A stretch of DNA of 64,000 nt from Turnera subulata (Eukaryota; Streptophyta; Magnoliopsida; Malpighiales; Passifloraceae), in contig JAKUCV010004350.1 of the NCBI GenBank assembly GCA_028386065.3, positions 62,001 through 126,000 on the forward strand, given 5' to 3'. The notes under the pieces are model-generated. The model had not been told where the DNA came from. It was given only the letters and a program-made list of their open reading frames with translations, and ran no database searches. Positions 32,950 through 44,489 of the stretch are shown here, in pieces. Numbering within the stretch: the first letter of the stretch is position 1; every line of letters starts with the position of its first letter. Position numbers and translations under genes: made by a program.

Positions 32950-34992
32950 TCAGCCTGGTGTGCTACGAAGGTTGAGTTTGTCACGCAGCAGTTGAAACCG
33001 ATTAGTTGCCAATGGTTTCGTGAGAATGTCAGCCACTTGATCTTCCCCACTGATGAACTGAACTTGTAACTTATTCTTTGTCACCTGATCCCGGACGAAG
33101 TGGAAGTCAATTTCCACATGTTTGGTTCGAGCATTTAAAACTGGATTGTGACACAAGAAGGTTGCACCCAGGTTATCACACCACAGGATAGGTTTGGGAA
33201 CCAAGACGCCGAGCTCCATTAAAAGAGTCTCTATCCACATTAATTCGGCTGTTCCATCAGCCATAGCCTTGTATTCGACCTCGGTAGATGATCTGGCTAC
33301 AGTCCGTTGTTTCCTTGAAGCCCAGGCAATAAGGTTTCCTCCAAAGAACACTAGAAAACCGGCAGTAGACTTCCTGTCATCAGGGCAGCCAGCCCAATCG
33401 GCATCAGTGAAAACCTGAACATCCTGATGAGCTGAGCGATGAAGATCAAGGCCAAGAGTAATGGTCTGCTGCAAATAGCGCAGAATTCGTTTCACAGCAA
33501 CAAGATGAGTTTGAGTTGGAGCATGCATAAACTGACTTACTTTACTCACAGCAAAAGAAATGTCCGGTCTAGTAATAGACAAGTATTGTAAAGAGCCAAC
33601 CAGTTGACGATACAGTGCCGGATCAGACAAAGGTTCACCATCCCCATTCCTCAGGGTTACTGATGCAGCAGCAGGTGTAAGGACCGACTTGCAATTTTCC
33701 ATGCCAGCCTTGGTGAGAAGGTCCCTAATATACTTGGTCTGAGTTAACCTCGCTCCTGTGGATGTGTACTGCACCTCGATACCTAAGAAGTAAGCAGGAC
33801 GACCAAGATTACGCATTGCGAAGGTGCGTCCCAAGTGATGCAGTAAATTCTCAATAAAAGTTGAATCAGACCCAGTGATTATAATGTCATCCACATATAC
33901 CAAAATAAAAGCTTTTATACCAGACCGAATATAGATAAGGAGAGACGGATCTGATTTTGAGATAAAGAATCCTTGTTCAAGAAGAAATTCGGTAAGGCGC
34001 GAGTACCAAGCTCGTGGTGCCTGTTTTAATCCATATAAGGATTTCTGCAGCAAGCAAACATGCTTAGGGCGTGAAGAATCAATAAAGCCTTGAGGTTGAA
34101 CCATGTATACCCTCTCCTGTAAATTTCCATGCAGAAAGGCATTACGTATATCAAGCTGATTGAGTGTCCAGTTATTGGACAGAGCCAAAGCAAGAACTAC
34201 ACGAATTGTGGTAGGTTTCACAATAGGACTAAATGTCTCCTGGAAATCAATCCCCTCTCTTTGATGAAATCCCTTAGCTACCAAACGAGCCTTGTATCTT
34301 TCAATACTGCCATCGGATTTACGCTTGATGCGATACACCCATTTGCAGCCAATTAAGTTCATCCCATGTCTGTAGGGCACAAGCTGCCAAGTGCGGTTTT
34401 GAATCAGAGCATTCATTTCGTCTACCATGGCATGACGCCATTCAGGACTTTTATTGGCACTAGAAAAGCATGTTGGTTCAAGAGACAGGGTAGAGTGTTT
34501 ATGAGCGATATGAGAGGATGGAGAATATTTAGCTGGTGGGTGCCGGTTTGACCTTAGAGTCATAGTGTGTTGTCTCGTTGGATTTTGCCTAGGCGGACTA
34601 GAGGGGCTAGGTGGACTAGAAGATTCTGGTGAAGCTGAAGGCAAAGATGATTGCGCAGACAAGGAGGGAGTAGTTGTAGGAGCACTAGTAGTAGTGGGTG
34701 ATGGGAGTTGTTTAGTGGTTTCCGTGGGAGAGGATAATAACGGGGCAGAAGAGGATGAAAAATTAGGCAAGGGTGACAGATTAGGTTGAGACTTAATAGG
34801 AGTAGATAGTACCTTATTTGAAGGAGGGGAGTTTGAAGTCGAGGTTGAGGACGCTTCTTGCTGTAAGGCTGGAAAGAAAACATGAAGAGGCACAGAGGTC
34901 CAAGCACCATCAGATGTCGTGGGTGAAGACAAGACTTCCTGTTGAGTAGAGAAAGGAAAAAATGTTGTGGACTGTAACCTAAGAACACACAA
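32950..34992 (-). pseudogene. Copia 1 RT and RNase H part (frame 2)
   Basis: The second half of the polyprotein, open for about 680 codons but in a different frame from gag-integrase. A Ser/Pro/Thr-rich linker is followed by the RVT_2 domain (IGCKWVYRIKRKSDG, ETFSPIVKPTTIR, LDIRNAFLHG, catalytic YVDD in LVYVDDIIITG). The copia RNase H comes next (DADWAGCPDDRKSTAGF, SSTEVEYKAMA, TKHVEIDFHFVRD, VADILTKPL). It stops at 32950, just before the polypurine tract. The N-terminal Met at 34992 is not a native start; this part would normally be produced by read-through of one long frame. Confidence 0.92.
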
Positions 34993-37223
34993 GCCGTTGA
35001 ATGATAGTCTACTTTATGACGATTGTAAGGGCGAAGGAATGGATAGCATAAGCACCCAAATACTCGAAGAAAAGAGTAATTTGGAACCTGATGAAAAAGT
35101 TTTTGATAAGGAGAAACATTGTTATTAACTACAGTTGGGAGACGATTAATCAAGAATACTGCAGTTTCAAACGCATAATGCCAAAAACGCTTTGGAACAT
35201 TAGCCGTGGCAAGTAGGGTAAGACCAGTTTCGACAATATGTCGATGACGACGTTCAACAGCCCCTTGTTGTTCATGAGTATGGGGACACATAACTCTATG
35301 TTCAATTCCATGATTGGAAAAATATTTACTTAACTTTCTGTATTCACCTCCCCAGTCACTTTGAACAGCTTTTATTTTAGTCTCAAATTGCCGTTCAACA
35401 CGTTTTTGGAAAAACTGGAAAACATTAAAAACTTCAGATTGATGATGAAGGGGGAAAAACCAAATATATTTGCTAAAGTCATCAAGAAACAAAACATAAA
35501 AGACATGACCATCACAACTCGGATGAGGAGAAGGACCCCAAACATCCGTATAGACTAGTTCAAGAGGGCGTGTTGCCCGGTTATTGGAAGCTGGAAGATG
35601 AATACGAGAGAGCTTTCCTAAAGGACAATGCAGACACGACTGATGACTTCTAGAAGGAAGAACAGGAAGGCCTTGACTTGTCAGGATTTGATGCTGAACA
35701 CGGGCCTGTGGATGCCCTAACCGCCTGTGCCAAGTAAAGGATTCCACACGTACAGCAAGAAACGCCTCTAGTCGACTCTTTATTGAATGGAAAGGAAATT
35801 GGTATAGACCATCAATGCTCGGTCCTTGGAGGATAGTTGTCTTGGTGACCTGATCCTTAACACAAAAGTGAGTAGGATGAAATTCAAAGAAAACACTGTT
35901 ATCTTGTGTAAATTTCTGGACAGAGAGGAGTGACTTGGTAACAGAAGGAACATGTAGAATATTAGAAAGACAAAGTGATTTAAGAGGTGTATGAAGAAAT
36001 CTAGAACCAATACCAGCAATTGGCAGATGAGCACCATTGCCAACCTGAAGAGAGTCACCTCCATGGTAGTCGTCATAGTGATAGAACTGATTAAAATCCG
36101 GGGTCACATGGTGGCTTGCCCCAGTATCAGGGTACCAAGTCGATGGACTAGAAGCTGCTGGAGAATATGGACCTGCTTGAACAGAGTGAGCACTTGGTGG
36201 TGGCACCGAGGGGCGTTGATAACACTGCCACGCCTCATGCCCAAAACGGCCGCACAACTGGCAGCGAGGACGACCAGAATCAGTGCCCCAAGATTGCTGG
36301 CCACGACCACCATAGGACTGACCACGGCCTCGACCCCCACGTCCTCCTCGGCCACGACCCCTAAAACCACCACCACCTCTGCCTTTGGGTTGAAAATTCT
36401 CCTGTCGCTGAGTAACATGGACAGATGGTGTGGGAGTCACCGTTGGGACAACAAGAGGAGGAGAAGGAACAGGTGACTCAATGTTAAGAGTCTTTAGGGG
36501 GTCATCATATATGAATTCATGGCTCATAAGCAAACTTTGCAGTTCAGAAAAGGTGACAGGTTCAGATCGGGTTTGAAGAGAGGAGACAAGAGGTTTATAC
36601 TCCGTTTTCAGGCCACGAAAGATATAGATATTAAAGTCATTGGGAGTGACTGGTTTACCGGAGGCAGCCATCTCATCTGCTAACCTCTTGGCCCTGTTAA
36701 GGAAACGCAGCACCGACTCATCAGATCCTTGCTCCAGGCGTTGCAGCGCCATGTGAATGGCCATGACACGAGTGTTGTTGGTGGAAGCAAGAGACTCTTC
36801 CAAAGCAAGCCAAACATCGCGGGATGTTTTCTTGTTGACGACAATGGAGAAAACCTCCACAGTGACAGAAGAAAGGATGGAGCTCATGATAAGGCTATCC
36901 TGCTGAATCCATCTTTGATAATATGGATTCGATTCAGGTATGTCTCCCTCAGAAACTGGTTCAATCACAGCAGCAGGGCACGGAAAAGTGCCATCGATGT
37001 AGCCCATAACACCTAAGCCGACAAGGAAGGGCTCCATTTGGGCTCTCCAGAAAACATAGTTGGTTTCGGTTAATTTGATGGAAATATGGTGGTGTGTTTG
37101 GGAAAGTGGATGAGTTGCTGGATCCTGTGCAGCTGGTGGATTCACAGCGGTGGAAGTTTTAGAAGAACTGGAGATTTTGGAATTAGCTGACGAGTCAGCC
37201 TCTTTGGAATCGAGTATTGCCAT
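34560..37223 (-). pseudogene. Copia 1 gag, protease, integrase part (frame 1)
   Basis: Starts with ATG at 37223, shortly after the primer binding site. A UBN2/gag region (TETNYVFWRAQMEPFL) comes first. A Gly-Arg-rich stretch and CCHC zinc knuckle (CQLCGRFGHEAWQC) follow, then the protease motif DTGASHHV, GAG_pre-integrase (WHRRLGHPQ) and the integrase core (TDVWGPSP, VQSDWGGEY, and the Glu region EQQGAVERRHRH). After VFLGYSPQH the expected GKGY-type C-terminal integrase segment is absent and translation goes out of frame. Sequence from about 34990 down is shared with the RT frame, so the true break lies near 34940-34990. Residues after the break (to 34560) are out-of-frame noise. Confidence 0.9.
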
Positions 37224-37235
37224 TGAAGCAGTTAG

Positions 37236-37247
37236 GCTCCGCTACCA
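37236..37247 (-). other. Primer binding site of copia 1
   Basis: On the minus strand TGGTAGCGGAGC directly follows the 5' LTR. It differs at two positions from TGGTATCAGAGC, the usual copia site complementary to the initiator tRNA-Met. Confidence 0.85.
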
Positions 37248-37486
37248 TATAGAAGAGAATGCTATGCTGTGAATTCTTGGTACATCTGACGATGCCCTTT
37301 GCTACATTATTATACTGTCATAGGTAGTATTACAATTGGACTCAATAACTGTGTAGATACATGATAAGCATACAACCTAGATACAAATACAGACTCCAAC
37401 TCTTAGCCTAGTTTATCACAGTAGTTATCAGATCACAAGTGCACAGCTGGACGATTTTTTTTCCAAGTAGCAGATTATCTCCAAGA
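37248..37486 (-). repeat. 5' LTR of copia element 1
   Basis: A 239-bp LTR matching 32700-32936. Differences are G/A in the TTTGCTRCATT stretch, A/T in TAGTTWATC, and an expanded T run at 37454-37462. Confidence 0.93.
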
Positions 37487-37491
37487 TGGCA
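37487..37491. repeat. 5-bp TSD, right of copia element 1
   Basis: TGGCA, copy of 32695-32699. Confidence 0.85.
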
Positions 37492-39299
37492 TGACAAAAA
37501 ACAAAGTTAGCATCAAATGGCAAAGGCTTCTTCAAAGAGGGTTACTCTCAAGATTTTGCTCGGCATAAAAATGAAAGAAAAGAAACAAGCATATGGTCCA
37601 TCCCTTTCCCTTTGCCCCAAAGCTAAAGAGCATGGAAAAAAAAGTTGTTATATGTTTGAGAAGCTATAGCAATAGCTTTTAGGCATCACATGAAAAACAT
37701 ACCAGTATGTTGTTGCTGATTGTTCATAACTTTGAGAGCTACTATTGATGATGTAGTCCACCCAAGTATTTGAGATATGAATGGTCAAAGCTACTACTAA
37801 GCATATATGTTCTCTTTTTTCCTTCTACATTTCCTGTTGTACTAGCTAGATGTTTCTGCGACCACCACATTTATTTACTTGTTCCTCACCATAACTGCAC
37901 CTCTGCTTCTATATGTTTCTTTTTCTCTTTAAGAGTGGTAAAGGCAGGATGCAAGACCGAATCACTCCTCGCCTGCTTTACAAATATGAATGCCAATTAA
38001 TGTCATTGATCCAAGCTAATTTAAAACCCAGTAAGTTATTTTATACATATTGCAAACACATAAACAAAAGAAGGAACTTCACATAGGCATAAAGAGCAAT
38101 CCAGAAGGAAAACAGACCCTTTGGAAACTTTTCTAACAACTAAATGCCAGTGCAATAATTACAACTGGATGGCATTACAATTAATAGTGGTCAAGTACTA
38201 TTATGGTTTCTATTTGTTTAACTTCACAAGATTAGTTGACAATTGCCATGATGTTTTCTGATATTAGTGACATTTGTTTTTTTGATAGTTGACATTAGTA
38301 ACATTTCACCGCAACCCTTTCTCACTTTGCTGGTAAAACTTGTGTTCAGAAAGTTCTACATACAATTTTCCAATCCATTACTTGTATAGAAGACAATAAT
38401 GTGGTAGGGCAGAATTTAATACCGACTCTACCATTAATTCAACAAATGTAGCAATTTGGAATTCCTGAAGGTGAGTTGGATCTTTCACATTCTTGACAGC
38501 CTACCAGCGTCCTCACCAGGTCAAATCAAAAGATTTCGATGCTGCCTTCTGCCAAATGATAATACTCACTACCAAAAACTATATCATGCCTTGCAAAGTC
38601 AAACCTAACTTTCTATGATTAAGGGGATGATTAATTTCTGCTTGCTGTTCACAAAATACTATCATCTTATACTCTTTCTGTCTTTTTCTTCCCAATAATA
38701 TCAGAGAAAAGAATCTCTATGATCCGAATCAGACATTATTTAGTTTGAACTGATTGATTCTGCACATAAAATAAGGCTGAAGCAATAAATGAGGGAAATT
38801 AACTGAATTGATTGGCATAATGGCCCATAGGGCAGAAACATTATTTATTTCTCTAGTAATGACAAACAACTATAGGCTATATCAAATCAAATACCAACAT
38901 AAAACTAGTTGGCCTATGGTCCCTTACCACAAGCCACAAAAAGAGTCGGCAGTAATGGCTGCTACAGCAATTCCTTTTTTTTTTTTGAAAATACAATTCC
39001 CTGCTCCTTTATCTGTAACATATTTCAAGGTAGATACATGGGGTCCTTCCTATGGTAGTATATGTTATTTACACTTTCCAATAGCCCAAAACCACCCCAA
39101 TATTGTTGAAAGAAAAAGAATGGAAGGTGCAGATTTTTGCAACAAGATTGACTGTGTGGAGAATAAAGTTGTGGATTTTCTAGCAGCACATAAAATAAAG
39201 TGAATGAATAAACTGGCACTACAGTTTATTGTTCAAGAAATCATTATGAGATAAGATGTGGGATTAGGTGACTGTAGCACATGGCATTTGGTCCATGGC
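37492..39299. other. Intergenic DNA between copia 1 and the BAG gene
   Basis: No gene recognised; the ORF at 38808-39203 has no recognisable domain and poor composition. At 38968-39000 the 7-base word CAATTCC flanks a T run plus GAAAATA, a possible minus-strand micro-insertion with a weak (7 bp) duplication. The last part should hold the BAG 3' UTR. Confidence 0.55.
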
Positions 39300-40548
39300 T
39301 TAATCAAAAGTCTCCCATTGAGTTGTGACCACAACTGGCTTGGTGTGCCTTGATGGCCGCGGCTGCTGCTGCTGCTGCTGTTGCATTGGCTTCTCAACTG
39401 TCGCATCCCTGTGCTTTGATTGAACTGGCTGCGTCTTTACTCTTCCTGGCATCTGCCCAGATGGATTTTCCATTTGCCTCAATGGGGTTTGGCCTCCATT
39501 ACAACTGTCCTTGGACTTGCTCAACTTCAACATATCAAGGACTTCAATGTGTCCTTGAACTCTCCTTTCCTAGAGTAATGAAAACAACCAATAGAATTAA
39601 TATATCAAAGAATCAGATGGGCAAATGACCGTAGTACTTCTGACCAAAAAAAAAAAAGACCATAGTACTGATTGAACAAATACAAGAAGATCCATAGTAC
39701 CTGCATTTGCTTTTGCGCCTTTAAATTTGAGTCGACTACAACCATACCATCCAGTGCTACTAATTTGTTCATTAATATTGCAGTCAAATTATCCACATCC
39801 AACCCTGCAACTTTTTCCCCTCTACTAGTTGCTGCTTCCAGAGCAGCCACCTGCCAAAACAAAGAATGTAAATTGTTCCTGTGCAAAAACTTAATAGCCT
39901 ACAATCTACTGCATGAAGTTAATGGAGATATATCAAGGTCAAGGTAATTTTACCTTTTCACCAAGTTTGTCAACTTCCAAGCTGATTTCCTGCAATAGCT
40001 TTGAAGCCTTTTCCATCTTGGCCAATTTAAGCATCTCAAGACAGCGTCTTTCCCGGCTTGCGATGTCCTCAATTAACACAATCTTGGATCCATCTCTCAC
40101 TCTAGCAACATCTAGAAACGCCTTGGAATCTCTCTCCCTCTTCTTGTATATCAGCTTCTGATCCAGATGGTGCACCCCGGTACATTCTGCTACCATTTTC
40201 TTCAAGTCCCCTGCATCCCAGAAGGGCCAAGTCATCAGGAAAGATTTCAAAAAACCAAAAAAATCATCCAAAAGCCCGTAGACAGAATTTTATAAGAGAG
40301 AATTTCAAATCACCAAAACTTGCTTGAGGACTGATTCGAATATCGTGATATAAAGAGCCATATTTGACTCTAACTCTAATCATGGAAACTGGAACAGAAT
40401 TCTGATTGGATTCAGAATTCCTCATCTGAACTAACATCCCCCCTGGCCTGACTTCCCATTCGTCAACATTACCATTCTCTCTGCCACTCAAAGAACTCTT
40501 CTTTGCAGGCATAAAATACCCTTTAACCTTTTCTTTCGTTGGCTCCAT
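39300..40548 (-). CDS. BAG family molecular chaperone regulator (plant BAG1-4 type)
   Basis: A co-chaperone that binds the Hsp70 ATPase domain and promotes nucleotide exchange. Four exons on the minus strand (40314-40548, 39954-40210, 39701-39850, 39300-39569), all GT-AG and in phase, give 303 residues. An N-terminal region with WEVRPGGMLVQMR is typical of plant BAG1-4. A ubiquitin-like domain spans about 56-127 (IRVRVKYGSLYHDI, KLIYKKRER, KIVLIED). A helical BAG domain spans about 145-225 (LEVDKLGEKVAALEAA, LTAILMNKLVALDG, RRVQGHIEVLD). The tail has a 7-Gln run (277-283) encoded by CTG/CAG repeats and ends VVTTQWETFD, conserved in the subfamily. The ATG at 40548 was chosen because MEPTKEK starts the conserved region. 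Intron 3 carries a micro-insertion. Which of BAG1-4 it is cannot be fixed. Confidence 0.9.
39360..39385. repeat. CTG/CAG triplet repeat in BAG exon 4
   Basis: Tandem CTG on the plus strand encode the Gln run of the BAG protein; a likely site of length polymorphism. Confidence 0.85.
39627..39669 (+). mobile_element. Micro-retroposon (19 nt) in BAG intron 3
   Basis: GACCGTAGTACT (39627-39638) and GACCATAGTACT (39658-39669), one mismatch in 12, flank TCTGACCAAAAAAAAAAAA. It sits inside the third BAG intron, antisense to the gene, and does not touch splice sites. Confidence 0.6.
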
Positions 40549-40951
40549 TGAACTTATGTGCTCTTGATCTTGTTTCAGTACCAGAAAAAATAAATAAAAA
40601 CCGGCATAAAATGGCAAAATATGCTAGGACAAGGGTCAAAAGAAAACTTGAGTTAGAGGTAACCCAACAGAAAAGCAAGAACCTTAGATATATTAGATCT
40701 CTCAAAAAATTTCCTTCATTTGTTTATATGCAGGGGTGAGTTACATGACCAATAAGAGTATTGTGTTGTGACTTAAACTGCAAAACATAAAGAGAATAAT
40801 CTAGTTTAAAAGAGCGAGGGGGGACATGAAAGCAGGCAGTTACATGTTATAAAGCATATTAAAACGATCCAAAAAAACAAAAGAAGATTAAATCTTTGTA
40901 AAAGAGATACACTGGTTGTTGAAAAACCATTGTGGGGGTTTTTTTGATATT

Positions 40952-40974
40952 GAGAGAGAGAGAGAGAGAGAGAG
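40952..40974. repeat. (GA)n microsatellite upstream of the BAG gene
   Basis: About 11 GA units, i.e. a CT run on the coding strand about 400 bases upstream of the BAG start. CT-rich runs are common in plant promoters and leaders; function untested. Confidence 0.9.
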
Positions 40975-41671
40975 TAAGTAGAGAGATCTCTCCCCAGGAA
41001 AGCAATGGGAGGGGAGATGATAAAAGAGGGAAATGGAGGAGTGAAGAATAAAAGAAAGAAAACGAATGGCCAGCGAAAGGAAAAGGCGTGAGGAGAAGAT
41101 TCTTTGAACGTAAATACGATATAAAAAAATAAAAAAAAAATAAAAGAGGACCAAAGTTTGTCTTTGGAAATTTGTTCCATAAGAGAAATAACCGAGTTGG
41201 AATTTCTTGGCTCTCTTATTTCTATATATGGGATAAAATATGGGTTTTTTTCCTTTCTTATAAAACCAAGGTAGATATTTTCGTTGGGGGAAAACAAATT
41301 AAACGCGTAAATAATCCCTTGATTACGCTTTTATCTTAGGGTCAGTTTTCCCTATCCATTCTTATTACAATCAGAATTACCTATGATATAGCGTTAAGAA
41401 ATATGCACTAATTTTTAAGTCAACAATTTTAATGTCCATGTACAGAAATGCCAGCATATCGCAAGAGAAATATAGAGACGCGGTGTAAAAAGTTTTAAAT
41501 GAGAATTACAGGCAGGTTCACATTGGCAGCAAAATTACATGTTTGTTTTCCTTTCCTGTACATTCTTTTTTTTTTTTCTTGTTTTACGATCCTGTACATG
41601 ATAATTATAAATAAGCAGAGTACAGTAAAGATATTATGTAGTCTAACAAAAACCCAATTGAAGTGTTTTTA

Positions 41672-41711
41672 AAGTCAATGTTTTTTTCTCAAAAAAAAGA
41701 AGTCAATGTTT
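41672..41711 (+). mobile_element. Micro-retroposon (16 nt) with L1-type TTCTCA tail
   Basis: AAGTCAATGTTT at 41672-41683 and 41700-41711 flank TTTTCTCAAAAAAAAG. The 3' end TTCTCA-n is the same as the terminal sequence of L1 elements B and C in this window. Confidence 0.65.
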
Positions 41712-42341
41712 GAACAATGTGATAGGGAGATAAAAAAGAAGATTATGAATATTATAAAATGAAATTAAACTAAGGAATCCCTTTTTTTTTATTTCTTGAA
41801 ACTGCTAAGCAAAAATCTAAAAGAACAGAGCATGCTAAAGTAAAGATTTGCAACCCAAAAAAAAAATTCTGCAAGCCAGTTGGCACCTGTCTGTTTCTCT
41901 AAGTAGGTGGCATTATTATTCGAATATGGTGGGATTAAGTTATGTTGGCCTGTTTCTTTGCAAATTTAGCTCCAACTGTCGGCTACTACACTTGAATGGA
42001 AATTTTCAGTGTCTGTCCACATTATTTGGCTGGCCATTAATAGAATTTTCTCTTTTAAAACATTAGCAATTATAGGTTAGATTAGACATATTATTTGCAA
42101 AATTAAAGTCTTTGAATTGAATCTCAATTCGGGAGAAGAAGAATGCATCCACTGAAGGCCCGCTCTTTTGAACAAAGGTGTGAAAATGAATTAAGGCCCC
42201 CAAAACAAATTGATCCAAAATCTGATGTTGATTGAATTGAGGGCTTGTGACCCGAGGAACGAATAGAGGAGTTTTTTTTTTGGACCAATAGGAAGTTTCA
42301 CAACATTCATTTAAAAAAAAAAGGTTTCTTGATCTCAATAG

Positions 42342-44062
42342 TGGAAGGAGAGGTTACTCTCAAAAGCAGGTCGAGAGTTGTTTATTAAGTTAGTTGCTCA
42401 ACCTGTTCCTAGTTATAGCATGAGCTGTTTCCTATTTTGATAGACACTATGTGATCAAATGGAAGTCCTTATTAGACGTTTTTGGTGGGGCAAAAGAATG
42501 GCAAGAGGGAAATCCATTGGCTTGCCTGGGACAAATTGTGTAGGAGAAAGAGTGCTAGTGGGATGGGGTTTCGGTCCTTGGATGCTTTTAATTTGGCATT
42601 CCTTGCGAAGCAGGGTTGGAAATTGCTTAAGAATGAGGATAGCCTAGTAGCCCGAATTTTTAAATCAAAGTACTTCCCACTATCTTCTTCCTTCGAAGCT
42701 TCGGCGGGTTTTAATCCTAGTTATACCTGGAGGAGTATCATAAAAGCTACGGAGGTTCTTAGCTAGAGGACTCGATGGCTGATTGTTGCTGGTAGGCAAG
42801 TGAGAGTGTAGGGTGATAAATGGCTGCCAGATAAGGATAGACACTCAATTTAATCCACTATCGAGGGTCTTGTACCGGAGGCTCTTGTTGCTGATCTTAT
42901 TGATGACGATTTGAGTGAATGGAAATATAACTTAATAGACTCACTTTTTTCAGTGGAGGAAGCGAGTCTCATCAAAAGTATACTACTCTGTGCACGGAAT
43001 GTACCTGACACCCCTTATTGGCTCTACACTCCTTCTAGAGAGTATTCACTGAAGTCGGGTTATGAAATCAATCTCTCCATTCTACATCCTACGGGAGCTA
43101 GTAGTGTTTCTGTAGTGCAGGGTTGTGACAGGCAATGGTGGCAGCTGCTGTGGAAATCTAATGTCCCACCTATAGTCAGGTCTTTTGCCTGGCGTATCTA
43201 CACGAATACTGTTTCGGTGAAGATGAATGTGGCTACTCGTATTGGTCCCTTTGATACATTGTATCCTCGATGCCATAATGAACCAGAATCTCTCATGCAC
43301 TTTCTAAAGGATTGTCCGTGGATAAAGTCTATTTGGCGAAGTCGCCTAGCTCCTAATTCTGTCAGCAATTCAACAGCTGTAACTAGGCAGCAATGGATGA
43401 GGGAGATTGCAAAAAAACATGGTGGCGAGCTTCTCGAGCAGTGTGTTATGATAGCTTGGTCTGTATGGAAGGACCGCAATATGCTGGTCTTCCAGCAGTC
43501 TTGTCTATGTCCGGAACAAATCACCCCTCTGGCCCTTGATTTGTTGCAGAAACATAAGGAGGCTAATGTTCCTGTCCATAAGCCTGCTCCTGCTAGTCCC
43601 CTTTCTCACTGGATGCCACCCCCATGTCAATACTACAAGGTAAATACGGATGTTGCAGTCTCTCCTTATGGGGTTGGCCTAGCAGCCATTATTCGTAATT
43701 GGCACAGTGTTGTGGTTGCCATGACAACACGATTACTTCCTGTTTCTTTCTCGGTTGCAGTTGGTGAGGCGTATGCAGCACGACTAGGACTTAGTCTGGC
43801 TTCTGAATTGTAGATCAACCGTCTTATACTGGAAATGGATGCCCTAGTAATCGTCCAAGCTCTTCAACGTCCAGCCCGGACAGCTCCCCTTTAGGTCTTA
43901 TCATACGTGACATCAGAGTTCTTGCTAGTTATTTTGAGTCTATTGAGTATGCTTATATTCCTAGATTATGTAATAAGGCCGTCCATGAACTAGGCCAATT
44001 AGCTTTTTCGTATGGTGAGGAAAAACCCTGGTTTTCGGATTTTCCTAGTTGTTTTATGTATT
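42342..44062 (+). pseudogene. L1 ORF2 remnant: post-RT region, zf-RVT and RNase H
   Basis: Open pieces lie at 42482-42766 (KREIHWLAWDKLC, GMGFRSLDAFNLAFLAKQGW) and 42911-43813. The latter holds the zf-RVT-like LLWKSNVPPIVRSFAWRI with CHNEPESLMHFLKDC, and an RNase H start in YYKVNTDVAVS followed by GEAYAARLGL. Stops interrupt near 42770-42860 and at 43811-43813, after which LILEMDALVIVQAL continues the RNase H domain. Clearly non-functional. Confidence 0.85.
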
Positions 44063-44127
44063 AGTGCTGACTTTGTTGTAAATCATCCTGATTAAGCAAT
44101 AAAGCAGCCGATTTCTCAAAAAAAAAT
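42342..44127 (+). mobile_element. Decayed, 5'-truncated L1 LINE fragment (element C)
   Basis: A degenerate L1 3' half. It begins near WKERLLSKAGRELFIK (just after the RT core) and continues through VAQPVPSY, a frameshifted FWWG region, zf-RVT and RNase H remnants. It ends with AATAAAGCAGCCGATTTCTCA-n at about 44086-44127. There are at least two frame changes before 42766 and several stops. The tail TTCTCA-n matches element B. No target duplication could be identified, consistent with greater age. Confidence 0.85.
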
Positions 44128-44489
44128 GATGGCATATCATTTTATTGCATAAATAGTACACTTCCTGTGCAGGCTTGATCGGCCTTTGCTCTTTTATTTG
44201 AAGATAGATTTTTAATAATTTATAAAAAAAGGTTTATTTAAAAATTTACACATAAATAATAATAGAAAGGAAGATAAAATGTAATAATGATAGATTTTTT
44301 TTTTTTCAGGCATTATATTTGTTTTCTAAAATGTAACAATGGTAGATCTTTTTTAAAGCTAATTTATCAAAATAAAAATCTCATCACAACAACTAAAAGA
44401 ATCTTATTTAAAAAAAATAAAATTTCAAGTTGACACTTCCTAATTAGTTACTCCTACTCGTACTTTTCCTTTGCATAGAGTATATTAAG
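44128..44489. other. Spacer between L1 C and copia 2
   Basis: About 360 bases of AT-rich sequence with no recognisable feature. Confidence 0.6.

Larger units (their letters stand above)
32700..37486 (-). mobile_element. Young Ty1/copia LTR retrotransposon (element 1), disrupted polyprotein
   Basis: A complete 4787-bp element: 5-bp TSD, two near-identical short LTRs, a tRNA-iMet-like primer binding site TGGTAGCGGAGC next to the 5' LTR, gag-protease-integrase-RT-RNase H order (copia type), and a polypurine tract before the 3' LTR. Both ends and both internal junctions agree on LTR termini TC...TA rather than the usual TG...CA. LTR similarity implies recent insertion. The polyprotein is broken between integrase and RT, so this copy is non-autonomous. 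Confidence 0.93.
40549..42341. other. BAG upstream region and intergenic DNA
   Basis: Contains the presumed BAG promoter and 5' UTR with a (GA)n tract at 40952-40974. ORFs at 40806-41297 are low-complexity. A micro-insertion lies at 41672-41711. Otherwise no feature recognised. Confidence 0.6.

Noticed and set aside
34560..34992. Programmed ribosomal frameshift in copia 1
   Set aside because: Copia elements normally have one frame, and the break coincides with loss of the GKGY-type integrase segment, so deletion damage explains it better.
38968..39000. Possible minus-strand micro-insertion flanked by CAATTCC
   Set aside because: The repeat is only 7 bases in AT-rich DNA, so chance is too likely.
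38808..39203. 131-codon plus-strand ORF downstream of the BAG gene
   Set aside because: Contains a simple-sequence T run, no domain recognised, and no coding support.
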